64,000 bases of DNA from Nematostella vectensis (Eukaryota; Cnidaria; Anthozoa; Actiniaria; Edwardsiidae): the NCBI RefSeq assembly GCF_932526225.1, contig NC_064037.1, forward strand, positions 8,352,203 through 8,416,202. Direction: 5' to 3'. Shown one piece after another: positions 1-11,500 of this stretch; positions within the stretch are counted from its first letter, which is position 1; each line of letters begins with the position of its first letter. The notes beneath the pieces were generated by a model, which saw nothing but the letters and a program-made list of their open reading frames with translations, was not told the DNA's origin and made no database searches. The translations under genes were made by a program, and so were the position numbers.

Positions 1-2139
1 CAGATAGTGGAAGAGAGGCTACTTAATAATGATAGTAAAGCATGTGATGACGACGACCAATCAAATGTGGCAGCAAGACAACTCAGACAGGTTATCAATT
101 CGGATGAATTCTGCCTAGGATTCGCCCGCCTCGTCAAGCACGAAGACTACGAAAACCAAAACGAAACAAGGCCAGATATTCTGAGCGACATCAAGAGTAA
201 GCTTGCTAGTCTTCGAGTTGTCAGTGGTCCAGAACTGCGCACACAGCTTTTCTACAAAGAGCATGCAATTCCTGGTAGTGAGTCCAAAGTTGACTGCTTC
301 GATGAACACAGCAATACCGATAACATCGTGACACTCTACGTCAACACAGACATTCAATCATATCAGCCAAAGATTGCTGAGGTCGTCAATAGAATTGCTG
401 GTAAGGTTCTTACAAATCTGTTGTACCTAGCACCACTTCTTAGCATGCCTCCTTGGGGAATTAGCTTGTACCTGGACAAGAATAATATCCGTGAGGACAA
501 CAGTGTGGAGACGTCGTATCTGCCCGAGCCTGGTTCCTATGTTCACCTGGATCATCATTTTCTCCTGGATAACTCCTTTGATCACTTCCACGCAGGCGAG
601 TATGTGGGCTACGAGATGGACGACCCAAGCGTGCGGGATGAGGATGGTCCTCCTACTTACATCTACGCGATCGTGGTGGAGGAAATCACAGGAGAGGAGA
701 GCACTGCGCTCCTTCTAACTCGCAAGTACAAGATCAACATCGGTGACTACCGGGAGGTAATTGCAGATGGAATTGATCTGTATAAGTTCAGACGACCACC
801 AGACGCACAACGTGATGGCACTGGCATGGAACTTGTCAAACGCGCTAGTGAGAGTGAAGTACCTCCTCCCAAGCACACTGGGGTTCTTAAGGATGCCCTT
901 GACGAAGTGACAAGAGTTCTCGAAGAGGCATGGAAACTGATCTTGGAAACACGCAGGAAGATCATCAAACGACTCTTCCTCAAGTGGCACCCAGACAAGA
1001 ACCCGGACGATGTTGAGTTCTGCACTAAGGTGTTTCAGCACCTTCAGAATGAGATTCAAAGGCTGGAGAGCGGAAAAGCCAGTGTCTTTCACTCTTCTGG
1101 CTTCTCTGATTTCCATGGCTTTTCTCAGAGGTGGGGTAGACGAGCCCGCAGTTACGGACAAAGCTGGAGTAGCTATGGAACTAGTCGCGGGTATAGCGGG
1201 GGATGGTCTAGTTACCGTTCCTCTTATGTGCCGAGGAGCTCTGGGCGCAGGAACCCTCAGCCCACAGAATCGCGACGATGGTTTCGCCAAGCTGAGGCGG
1301 ATCTCGCGGCGGTTGCGAATGATCTGAACATGTACTACGAATGGGGATGCTTCAAGTCTCATCAGGTCAGTGACAAAGTAACAGTCGTGCATTTATTTAG
1401 CGGCCCTTTCTAATGTCTCGAGACATCGATTATTCAAATCACTGTATACAGTGTTTTATTTTGGTATGAGGGAAATTGCTCATTAGGGAGGGGATCTTAT
1501 AATTCTAAGCGTACGACTCTTCTTGTCTCTTACAAACAAAGCTTCTATATGTGAAGTGATTTGACATATTCATCGGACATAATGGCTGGACATTTCCGTA
1601 TGCCATAAATTAAAAGACAGAAATCACTGGCGCGTTACCTCTTAACTAGCCGGCGGTAGATTCAAATACAGAGAAAACGGCGAAATGGCCGTCATTGCGC
1701 GCGACTAAAACTGTCATAACTCACTAAATTTTTAGTTTTGAAATCAGTTTCACGGGAATTATGTTAAGCAAGGGTGGATCTTCAAATTAATACAGACTGA
1801 AAGTCGTTTGCTTGAAATAACCCTACGATGCTATAATGTGTTCTCCTCGACCTTAAGGCTGCTGAAAAGGCACTAAAGGCTGCCCAGTTCTCATTGGACG
1901 CGACCAACGTTCGCATACACGACCTACACAGGATCGCCAGCTGTTTAGACGATTCCACACTCAGCAGCCTCGCCGTGCAGCTTGAAGGCCTGGTTGGTAA
2001 CTCTATGCGCATGCGCTACCCAGACTGCATGTCTTCTCCCAGAATCCCTCACGATTTTTACACGAGACATCAAAGTCGAGAGGCGTATCGTCTGGCCGAG
2101 GCGATCTTGAATCGAGTCAAGGAGAGATTTGTCGATCAG
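1..2139 (+). CDS. Sacsin-like protein, copy A, 3' part (J domain + HEPN)
   Basis: This is the C-terminal part of a sacsin-like giant chaperone-type protein; its 5' part lies left of the window. Exon <1-1365 is open in frame 1 and is followed by exon 1858-2139. The junction (CATCAG|GTCAGT ... CCTTAAG|GCT) is phase 0 and joins HQ to AAEKALKAAQF. Visible domains are a J domain with HPDKN (HPD codons from 988), a Ser/Gly/Tyr-rich linker (about 1110-1260), and a HEPN domain starting WFRQAEADL (1279) and completed by exon 2 (SREAYRLAEAILNRVKERF). Human sacsin has the same order: J domain, then HEPN at the C-terminus. J domains stimulate Hsp70; the sacsin HEPN domain binds nucleotides and dimerises. 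A donor follows at CGATCAG|GTAGGA. Reading through instead ends at 2235. Only the 3' end is visible, so whether this copy is complete cannot be judged. The first 553 bases recur at 63448-64000. Confidence 0.9.
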
Positions 2140-2440
2140 GTAGGACGCTATCTAGTATGGGCATTTATACAATCACATAGAACCGAGTCAAGGAGAGATG
2201 CAGCAGCAGCAGCTAGGAAGCTATGTAAGTTATGACTTGGTATCACACATGTGGTCTCAAAAAGTTTTCTAGATCAAAGGTAGGAAGTTATGTGAGTTAT
2301 TGCTTGTTATGACACATCTGAGGAGAGAGATTTAGAGTATCAATAGGTTGGAAGCATTGTAAGTAATGACTGGGTATCACATATGTGGTGAGAGAGATTT
2401 GATTAGTGAAACAGGTAGGAAACTTCTGTAAGTTATGACC
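2112..2440. repeat. Degenerate ~66-bp tandem repeat spanning a splice donor
   Basis: About five diverged units share the order GAGAGATTT, (CA)GGTAGGAAG, GTAAGTTATGA, GGTATCACA-ATGTGG, with starts near 2112, 2185, 2279, 2344 and 2411. The first unit overlaps the end of the HEPN exon and its donor at 2139/2140, so the array seems to have grown out of the exon-intron boundary. Confidence 0.55.
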
Positions 2441-3610
2441 GGGAAACATACATATCCATATTACAAAGCACCATTAAGCCACCATAATCATACGCTAGCC
2501 CTAGTTTATGCTGGCAGTTCACTTGCCTGTTCCAACAACGGGGCTAACGCTCAAAACGTCAGCGACATATACTCTGTTTCAATGTGTAAGGCCTAAAAGT
2601 ACATTTGGTACGCTGGCGGTATGCTTGCTTCTTCCATAAAGAAGTGATCACTCAAAGCATTTGTGAGATTTTATTTCATCTAGGGGTAAAAGCTACCTAG
2701 TTAGACTTCACTGTCTGTAGACTAGCTGTACCTCTTGAAATTACTTTTTTATGAACCACAGGGCGACACCCCTGCACGTAACACCAACACAAAAATACAG
2801 GAGCACACGAGAAACCAACCTTTCACTTTACTTTCCATGTAGTTTCACACTATTTGATAGAGTGATTTTGTTGTTATTTGCGAAAGCAATTTTAGCTTAA
2901 CATTTTTGACTGGAAACCAAAAAAAAAAAAAAGACAGACGGACGGACGGACAGGCAGACAGGTTTATTTGGCATCGAGTACACACAAATGTACATTGCGG
3001 GTTTCATACCGTGAGTGACTTAGGCGAATCCTAAACAAAAATTCATAATTTGGTATTAATCGGGTCAATAGTTATCAAGAAACAGCAATCCCATTTTACA
3101 AGGATTTGTTTAAAAAAAGTATTCTACGAAAATCCGGACTCTTGGCGTCAAGTCTTACAAAATTCTGGCATCTTTGAATGACTGTATCTAGAAAAAAATA
3201 TAGGAAATATTTATTATCTTCAATGGCGTCCCTTAACGAACCTTCTTTTTACATGCAGATAAAGTTTTTCCCTGGAACTTCTTTGATTTATACGTATGAT
3301 TTTTAGAAAAGCTAAAGCACTGTGGTTAGAATATCGTTAGTGTTTGTTTTTACAAATTCAAAAAATTATTTTGTTTTATTTCCGTATGCTGGGCACACAC
3401 GTTTTTGCATATTTGGCATGTCGGCCGGTTTCGATGTAAAGGGGATGCGTAGCTGTGGAATAGCTGTATACACAATAGCAAAGTTTAAACAAAAGAAATA
3501 ATATACGTACAAAAATGTAGCGCTATAACGGCTTTTCGAGAGCGTTTTTCGTTTCGAAGGCTAAAAATAAAGTGACTTATTGTTTTAATAACTGTCTTTT
3601 CACTTTCTAG

Positions 3611-3700
3611 GGCCAAATGGAATTACGAAAAGGTCGAAAAAGAGAAGCGGCAAAGGCAACAAAGGAAAAAAGAGTAAAAAAAAGGAAAATGAAAGATTAA
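3611..3700 (+). CDS. Candidate terminal exon of sacsin-like copy A (basic tail)
   Basis: A good acceptor (CACTTTCTAG at 3601-3610) precedes 29 codons and a TAA at 3698-3700. The reading frame is phase 0, which matches the phase-0 donor at 2139. The encoded peptide starts GQMELRKGRKREAAK and is extremely Lys/Arg-rich, like a nuclear localisation or RNA-binding tail. The link to copy A is inference from phase and order only. Low-complexity A-rich DNA can mimic such a peptide, and the preceding intron would be about 1.47 kb. The corresponding end of copy B lies outside the window, so it cannot be checked here. Confidence 0.3.
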   Translation, partial: GQMELRKGRKREAAKATKEKRVKKRKMKD

Positions 3701-3804
3701 GAAAGAAAGAGTAGAAAAGTTCTAATTTTGCTCGACTGTAAGTAGTAATGGCAACGCTTACGACAGTTTATTAGTGAAATAGCCAATAATCGTTTTCATC
3801 ATAT

Positions 3805-4035
3805 AGCGGATTTCAGATGAGTGTAGAAAGTAAGTCTTGCGACTTGAATTTTGTCAAACTTTCTATAGGTAGAGGGCAAAGTCTTTTGTGAAATTGAAAA
3901 CTAAATCAAAACGCGCCAATACCCACGTCATGACTACAAAGGCCTGACTCCATTTCCTGATTGGTTTGTTGTTGAATGGCTTCGACCTCTGATCTGCATC
4001 TGCGTTTAGTTTTCGACACTCATCTGAAATCCGCT
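3805..4035. mobile_element. Small MITE-like element with terminal inverted repeats
   Basis: The left end AGCGGATTTCAGATGAGTGT is mirrored at the right end (ACACTCATCTGAAATCCGCT, ending 4035). The matching stretch is about 20 bp and extends loosely through GAAA. The element is 231 bp with no ORF. No clear target-site duplication is visible. Confidence 0.6.
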
Positions 4036-4709
4036 CTATCCATCTTTAAACTTTTAGAAGTTCCGTTTCCATCAAAATTGTTACATTCGCATTTACGTTC
4101 TTTTTATACTTTAGAACTAAGTAGTTTCACGAAGTAGTTTCACTCAGAAGAAAACATCAGAAATAAACTTGAATCTGTATTCGTTTGTCAAACGCATTTT
4201 AAAGCCACGCCCCGTGTTGAGGACCATTGTGGGGGTACCCACAGAACAGCGTGGAAACGGAACAAAAAGAAAACGGTAGAAAACAACTTAATTGATTTCA
4301 AAATGCAACATTGATCAAGGAAAATTTTCAAATATATCCGTCAAGAAGGGATGTGTTGGTGAATATGTCAGGGGGAACATTTAGTGAATACATTTCCCTT
4401 GTAATAAACTTTGATTATACTATATTACCTGGATTTATATTTGAAAATTACAATAATAATTGGTGACAGTGAGTGAGTTTTTTTTTTTGTTATTTACCAG
4501 ATGTAACTATTACTCTTGTTTTCGTGCAAATAAATATATTATTTTGTAGTCTGTTTATGGTGTTGCTAGAAGAAGAAGGGCATCGGGTATTGCAGAAATA
4601 TTAATCCGGCGTATTAACGTAAACGTTGCGCGCTTTGGGCCATAGACTTAAAACTTTGTTGGCCAATTTGTCATTGTCAGTTAATTTCAAGATGATTGAA
4701 ACAAGTGAA
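4036..4709. other. AT-rich intergenic stretch
   Basis: No gene is seen. It holds a short direct repeat (GTAGTTTCAC twice, 4121-4142) and poly-T runs. Confidence 0.5.
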
Positions 4710-4781
4710 GCGTTGGTGGTATAGTGGTAAGCATAGCTGCCTTCCAAGCAGTTGACCCGGGTTCTATTCTTGTCCAACGCA
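4710..4781 (+). tRNA. tRNA-Gly(TCC)-like sequence 1, degenerate T arm
   Basis: The 72 nt match the animal tRNA-Gly(TCC) pattern: 5' acceptor GCGTTGG paired to CCAACGC, D-arm/A-box TGGTATAGTGGTAAG, and an anticodon loop CTTCCAA with TCC at 4743-4745. The B box reads GGTTCTATTCT instead of GGTTCGATTCC, and the T stem has one mismatch and two wobbles. It is probably a pseudo-tRNA or a weak gene. It is repeated 144 bp downstream. Confidence 0.6.
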
Positions 4782-4853
4782 ATTTCATTTTTACTTGTCA
4801 ATGAATCATGGTTGTCATTGTCAATTAAATGCAGGAGTATGATAAGAAGTGAA

Positions 4854-4925
4854 GCGTTGGTCGTACAGTGGTTTGCATAGCTGCCTTCCAAGCAGTTGAC
4901 CCTGGTTCGATTCCCGACCAACAAA
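4854..4925 (+). tRNA. tRNA-Gly(TCC)-like sequence 2, degenerate acceptor
   Basis: This is a second copy at exactly 144 bp spacing with similar flanks (TTTTTACTTGT...TCATTGTCA...GTGAAGCGTTGG). Here the B box GGTTCGATTCC is intact, but the 3' acceptor strand ends CCAACAA and no longer pairs fully with GCGTTGG, and the T stem has two mismatches. The anticodon loop CTTCCAA (TCC) is kept. It is likely a pseudogene created by tandem duplication of a tRNA-containing unit. Confidence 0.6.
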
Positions 4926-5167
4926 ATTTAATTTTTACTTGTTAATGATTCATGCTTTCCTTGTCAATTAATTTGTCATTTAATGTTGTGTCACGTTCGC
5001 TGCCCTACAGCATGGACACTAGCCCTGTCGGGCAAGGCAGGTGACAGGGGCGCTGCGTACTCCCCTTGCGTGCAGGCCCCCAGCAGCGTTGTAATTACCG
5101 TACGCAAAAAAGACGAGCATGATTGCTTTAAATAAAATCTCCCATCCTGAGACATGAATTTAGTCAT

Positions 5168-6115
5168 TTATTGATTTGATTGTAACATGTTTCTAAAATA
5201 CATTTTCCCTCGTGGAGTCAAGAACTTACAAAGCTTATCTAAATCATGGTGCTTTTTGTCAGAGAGCGGCAACTGACCCTCGTGAAATCTCGGTACATTG
5301 TTTATGTTCATATCTTGATGTAGTCCTCTTTTTGTAAAGGATACCTCTTCAAACGGGTCTAGCGTTTTTCTCATCCAAACAACTCCTGGGTGTCTGAAAG
5401 TTTTGATAATATTGTCTCTAGCAGGATCTGCGCGCTCACCTATTCCATAATTCAAATGCATTATATCACTAAAAAGGTACGAAGCTCGGTAGTTATCTTT
5501 CCGGCTATCCACATATCTCTCCCTTAGCCACACAGAGTAATTCTTGAAGTTCGACTGATCTAACTCGATCCAGTGTGTTTTGGGGTGAAGAGAGCTTTCG
5601 TTTATCAGTTCGACGTAATCAGCTGGGCATTCAAGGACCTCTTCTCTGCGTATAAGCTTTTCGCACCTGCCGGCGTCACGATCGACCGCGCCATATGAGT
5701 GTCCGGCAACAAAAAAATTATAGTCAATTCGTCGTCTGAAGCCACTTTCCACTAGATGCTCTAGGAATAGCGCGACAGTATAGTTCTTGTTTTGCGAACG
5801 AGCGTTGTCCGCCCAGAAAATGTTCCATCCCATATTGTCTTGTTCTACTCGTGTTAAGTGATAATATATACAACTCAGAAGACTATCAGGAATCTTTGGA
5901 GCGACGCTTTCTGGCCAAATGTAAGTAGTTGTTAGTCCAGTGGCTCCGCTGTGAATTCCAAAAGCGTAAGTAGCCAGTTTGCTTGCGTAGTAGCTATCTT
6001 GAGTTGTAATCTTAGGGCACATGATGTTTTTGTGGAAATCAAAATGGAAGCCTGAAACGCCATCTCTTGGTGCCTCGACCAACATGACACGGAAAAATGT
6101 CTCAAATAAGTGCAT
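5168..6115 (-). pseudogene. DUF7869-like DDE transposase, C-terminal half
   Basis: This 315-codon open frame carries hallmarks of the transposon-derived proteins with a DUF7869 (RNase H-like) domain that are common in cnidarian genomes. It has FHFDFHKN early, YAFGIHSGATGLTTTYIWPE, then WADNARSQNKN and FFVAGHSYGAVDRDAGRCEKL, which supply the conserved Asp, Asn and His positions of that fold. Family membership is recognised by motif pattern, not by a search. The N-terminal half usual for this family is absent upstream on this strand. It lies instead on the opposite strand immediately to the right (6383-7302). The ATG at 6113-6115 is an arbitrary start; an acceptor-like TTTGAG lies just inside. 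A fragment of a rearranged element is the simplest reading. Confidence 0.6.
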
Positions 6116-6382
6116 ACACGCAGGTTTTTTCCGTCATATCGCCTCAACCATGTGCGCACCTTTTCACCAGTAGAAGCAATATATAAAAACAACAACAACA
6201 AACAGACAGACAATGAGCGCGCAAATTCGAAATTCGAAAGCAAACACATCAAGACCTATCTAGGAAGCGCGCGCGCCATTTCCATCAACTGTTTGCTGTC
6301 GAGTGCGCGCGTTGTTTTGCCTTCGTGATTTTGAATATACGGATATAAGAGTTTAGTAGGGCGTTTCTCCAATCATTTTAGT

Positions 6383-7302
6383 ATGGATAGCAATATTGGT
6401 TTTGGGTACAATGTTGACAAGATTGCCGACACACGCCGCCCAGCAATTCAATACGAAGCGAGAAATGACGCGGGCAGCCAATTGCCTAGAAGTAGGGTCA
6501 AAACGATCAAGAGCGTCCGTTCGAAAAAACTGAAGCCAAGAAAGAATCGACCCTTCAAGGACGTTTAATTTATGAGCTTAGAATGCTGCCCTCGAAACAA
6601 TTGCCTGCTAGCCCACGATAAGGGACAACTACGACAGAATGGCATACATGTCTCTTGTGACGGAAAGAGGAATATTATAAGCTACCATATGAAGGACAAC
6701 ACGGGGCTAAAAAAAGTAAAAAAATGGAAAGTGGCCTTCATGAGAGTCTTCGGCATAGGAAAGAAGAAGATATCGGTGCTCTTGAAAAAGGTCCAGCCAT
6801 TTTCTGGGTATGTTCTCGAAGACCAGAGGCGTTTCACACAAAACCAGAGAAAAATCCCACTTCGAATCAAAGCAGAGGTATCGTTTCACGAAACTTGAAT
6901 TGACTGAATGACTGACTGTTTGATTGATTGATTTACTGACTCACTGTTTGAATGATTGATTGATTGACTCATTGATTAAGTGACTGATTATTGTGCGTGT
7001 TTCTTTTTTCTTCACTTTTCCAGGTCGTTGAGCATTTCAGAAGCTATGACCGTTCACAGTCCCATTACGCGCGCGCATTTACAAAGGAGAAGCAATACTT
7101 GTCATCTAATCTGAGTCTTTCACAATTATGGCGGGATTTCTTAGCCAAGAAAGGCATTGGAAGGGTCGACATCGCTCCCTTGAGTTTTACTTCTTTTAGG
7201 AGAATATTCAAAACGTTTAGCCTCTCGTTTCGTAAGCCTCACGTGGACACCTGCCCTAATTGCGACAGTTTCCAGATTATTATCAGGCATGGCAACGCCT
7301 AA
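6383..7302 (+). pseudogene. DUF7869-like transposase, N-terminal half, with in-frame stop
   Basis: There are two open blocks in one frame (6383-6565 and 6572-6877) separated by a TAA at 6566-6568. A donor GCAGAG|GTATCG (6877/6878) and acceptor TTTTCCAG|GTC (7023/7024) join them in phase 0 to 7024-7302. Motifs fit the N-terminal part of DUF7869-type proteins: LECCPRNNCLL (Cys cluster), a ...SQSHYARAF...KQYLS... segment, and SFRKPHVDTCPNCDSF. The frame ends at 7302, just before a long tetranucleotide array, where the catalytic half should begin. The intron (6878-7023) contains TGAT/TGAC-type simple repeat. Together with the inverted C-terminal half at 5168-6115 this looks like one element broken by inversion. 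Confidence 0.6.
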
Positions 7303-7322
7303 AAAAAGCAGATATACATTAT

Positions 7323-7754
<432 letters not shown>

Positions 7755-8396
7755 TAGAAAGCATTAGATGGCAGGTTATAACTGCCAGTATTCTGCTGTG
7801 GTCTTGGTATAATGTTCTTGAGGGAAGGAAGGAGACGGGCCCGCACAATTAATTTCTTGCATGCAGCGTCTCTCCTATCACTAAGGGACTTGAGACCAGG
7901 CATGTCCAACCCTCCCTTCCCCCCCTCTCCCCGAACCCCAACCCTAACTTCAACCCACCCCTCCCTCCTGGCCGCAAAAAAGTTGGTCATTTCTTATTGA
8001 AAGACTAGATAGACAGTTGGTACAGAATAGAAGCTATTATATTAGCATGGTCTCATGTGAAAATATCCGCACTGAGCAAGGTACAGTACAGTAAAGTACA
8101 GACTTTCAGATTTAACAATAATATAACAATAATAATGATAAGGTTGCAACGAAAAAAAAATGCCTTTGTAAAGCTCCATGTAAGAGCTACACAACTAAAA
8201 GGACTGCCTAATGGCATGTAAACTAGAAATTCGGTTGGCCAAGACTCAAAATCATAGCCTAACTGTTCTTGAATATTTTTGTTTTAGGGTTTATGAGTTT
8301 GTGTAACATGGCTTATTAGATATATGTGACGTGGGGTATATAAAATCAAAGTCTGCGAGTATTGACTACCTATATCAAGGCATTGTGTAATAATAC
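7755..8396. other. Intergenic, no gene seen
   Basis: It contains a C-rich stretch (7908-7972) and AT-rich DNA with ACAGTAC-type short repeats near 8085. Nothing codes convincingly. Confidence 0.5.
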
Positions 8397-9132
8397 TTGT
8401 CAAGAAGCCAGCTTACAACAGCAGATCACATCTTCAAGAGCTCTGACAAAATTGATTCATCAAGTCTGCTTGATGTTATTGATGCTAAGAGTTGCTCAAA
8501 AATGTCTCTCCTAAACACTATTTATGTGCACACATCAGTTACAAGCTTCCCCCTGTTGCCAGTGTCCGATCTCTCGGATTCCACAATCCGTTCAGCAGCT
8601 GACTTCTTAGGCGATGTCCAGGACATTCCCCCTTCTGTTAGTAAGGCTTACAACAACTGTTGTCACCCATCGTAACTGATGCAACACAAATCAATCCAGA
8701 ACATTTGTCACCAGCAGTCCAGAGCCATATGATGATTCCAAATGATGGTAACATTTTGAAGGATGATCCAGACAAACTGCACAATGAAACATTCCACTGT
8801 CCTTTTGTAATCGATGCTCCAGAACTTTACGCAGTCCACTTCAAGTGGACCAATCCTGTATTGAAATAAGGAAAAACAAGATAAACGTTCAACCCACTGC
8901 AAAAACACATCCTTGATTGGCCCCTCTCCAATACTGTACGTTTCCCTTCTCGAGATAAAAATGAGCCCCTATACTCATGCACACTAACTCTCTTCCCAAT
9001 AGGGACTCACCCTATTTCCAAGAGTACACCAGATTCTGGTTTGGCTTCTAAACAACATTTAAAAACGCTCCAAGAGCTCGACTCAGTCACAAACAACCCC
9101 AGTCCCACAAAAGGATGCAAGGCAAAAATATA
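8397..9132 (+). pseudogene. Unidentified broken coding-like region
   Basis: A 92-codon frame (8397-8675) with protein-like composition (...SVTSFPLLPVSDLSDSTIRS...) overlaps a second frame (8660-8869; TQINPEHLSPAVQSHM...HCPFVIDAPELYAVHF). After two stops (TAA ending 8869 and one 15 bases on) the second frame stays open and protein-like to about 9132. The pattern fits one old coding sequence with a frameshift near 8665 and later stops. I do not recognise the protein. It could be a decayed transposon ORF or a retrocopy. Confidence 0.3.
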
Positions 9133-11239
9133 AACAGCGACATCAAAACTTTGCTAAACTATTGTATTTTCTTGTACAATAATCGATTTTCAAGTTTATT
9201 CCAGAAAAGACAAGCCATTACAGTGCTCATTGCAGACCGGTTTAGCTTTACCGAAAAGTTGAAGGTGGGTATTTTGCTAAAGCCCCTTTTGTAAAAAAAT
9301 CAGTCGTATACTTACTTACACTGATTGATGCTGACCTCTCATCGATCCGCTGCTCTGTGATCTATACTAGGATCCTTAGTATTAGAATTAATGGCCTATT
9401 CCTGTATCAACTAAAAATTAAATGATAAATCACGGGTAGAGATGTTACAGAGTGAAGCACGGCCCTACATTTTGAAATGACAGTTCAATAGTAGTTTTGG
9501 AAATTCAGATTATCAATAGTAGTTCAAAAGCTTTTAACAACCCGGTTTGCTCCATCGATGAAAATCAATATCGAAAAGCCAATCGATTTATCGAAATAAA
9601 TCAATACTTGCATGATCCTTCTCATAATAAATGAATACTTGCACTGTCTGCTGGTCACATTAAAAATATCATTTGTCTTTTCTGGTCGCTGCCTGTTTCC
9701 GGAATATGTGCTGCATGCAACTTTTTTTAGTTTTCTCTGTAAAGCTTCTAGAGATCCATCTTCAACAAGAGTTTGCAAAAGATAGACTTCTTAATGTGCA
9801 TTCATGATTTTATACATACAGTGAAAACATTGCCTGCTAGTCACAAAGTGATTACTGCTAGTAGTAAGTAAATCGTACAGGTATTTTCACCTATCTCATG
9901 GTGTTTGTAGTCTTATCTAAAAATGCTTAATTCTTTTGCTGTCAAGATTACTAATCTAAGATGTGATTAAGGTTGCTACTCATAGGTTGTTTGTTCCAAT
10001 GTCACGACAGGCAATTGAATTTTTTTAGCTATTAAGAGACTGCCAGCTGTTTCACCAGGTTCAGACAATCAGAAAAGCTCTTTCAGCCTTTCCATTGTTC
10101 ACTATTTTCAGACAATTTTCTAAGGCAGGGAGTCAATAAGCTAGAGACAGTGTTGTTTGATTCACCTATTTCTGAAGGATAATAAGTCTTTCATTGCCAT
10201 AATGCCCTGAGATGCCTGTAAAATATAGGCCCAACTCCAAAACGTCAGAAATGCAAACTAAACATCACCAGACCCGGATACTAATAGATCCCTCCAAGGC
10301 GTAGACGAACTTTAAAAGCGCATCTAAGCAATGTTATAGAATAGACTCTTTTGTCACAATATCAACCTTGATTTCTGAACAATTCATAAACAAATGCTTA
10401 AACTCAGAAACATTTCTAACCAAAAAAGACACAAAATTCCGAACTACAAATAGAGACAAGCAAACACAGATCAAGTCACAAATATATACATTTATTGCGC
10501 ACCGTCAGGTCCCATTTTACATTAATCAGACACAATAATCAATGCTAGAACCTCCATTAGAAGCGAGTCACCATGTTTAGCCTATTCTGCATGCCTGCAC
10601 TGCATCATGGGAGTCTTGGAAACACCTTGACAGACAGGCGGGCAATCTCCCCCCCCCCCCCCAGAATCATAACAGTTTTTTAAGTCTCTTTGCCCCGAAG
10701 CCAAACAAAACATATCCAGGTCCAAGGATCCCAGAATAAGCCTGAAAACAATTTTTGAATAAGGTTGGGTAGCAAAGATGGTCCACATTGGAGAGTATGA
10801 GGCCATTCACTAGAAAATTCCTTTCTCACTTGGTGAAGCCCAGACAAGGAATTATCCCATTGAATCAACCTCCATAAGCACAGCATTAATTATGCCCAAA
10901 AAGACTTCATGATGTCCTAAGGCACTCTCCAGATGTGAAAAAGCTGTAATTTTTAAGCAAATTACAAGCAAAACTGTTGTAAGCAACAGGCTGTAGCAGT
11001 GCCGTCGCTAGAAAGAAAAGGCACCGCAGTGCATTGTTGGAAACTTTAAGGCAAACTTTCTCGGGTCAGCGGTAGCTTTGCTTAACTGGTAGTGTTGGAC
11101 TTGAAATAGGGGGGGGAAGTTTCTGTTTTCAGTCTGTTATTCTTACAATTTTGCTTAAAAGTACCCAGGAGTGAAAGGGATAAATACAAAAATTAATAAA
11201 TTGAAGTAGCTGATCACTCTCATCGCAGCTAGAAGCCGA
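9133..11239. other. AT-rich intergenic DNA
   Basis: No supported gene is seen. Poly-C runs occur at 10650-10662. The short frames on the minus strand at 10582-10886 have no motif and look random. Confidence 0.45.
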
Positions 11240-11500
11240 ATTATGAGAGTTCAGATTCAGACATGGTTGAGTTGAAGGCATGGGATTTCACCCCAGGTGG
11301 CGGCCATACAACTCATGTCTGACCACGGATCACAGCTGAGATAGAAGATGTTGGTTTTGTGGAGGGAGTAAAACCACAGAAAAACTCTCTGAGAAAGGCG
11401 AGGCCAACTAACTCAACTCATGTCGGAACTGGGAATCAAACCCAGTGGTGAGAGGCACTACAGAGCAACACTCTGCCAAATTGCGCCACCTAGGCTCCCC
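11240..11500 (-). mobile_element. tRNA-derived SINE
   Basis: Read on the minus strand, it begins GGAGCCTAGGTGGCGCAATT. A pol III A box lies in the TGGCGCAATTTGGCAGAGTG region (plus 11470-11489) and a B box in GGGTTTGATTCCC (plus 11431-11443), about 30 nt apart, as in a tRNA head. A roughly 170-bp unrelated body follows with a repeated TCAGACATGAGTT/TCCGACATGAGTT motif. The ends are approximate. Confidence 0.7.

Noticed and set aside
715..1392. 225-codon minus-strand frame opposite the J-domain exon
   Set aside because: It is a shadow of a strongly supported plus-strand exon, and no motif is seen.
10582..10886. Short minus-strand frames
   Set aside because: They contain a poly-G/poly-C run and lack splice or family evidence.
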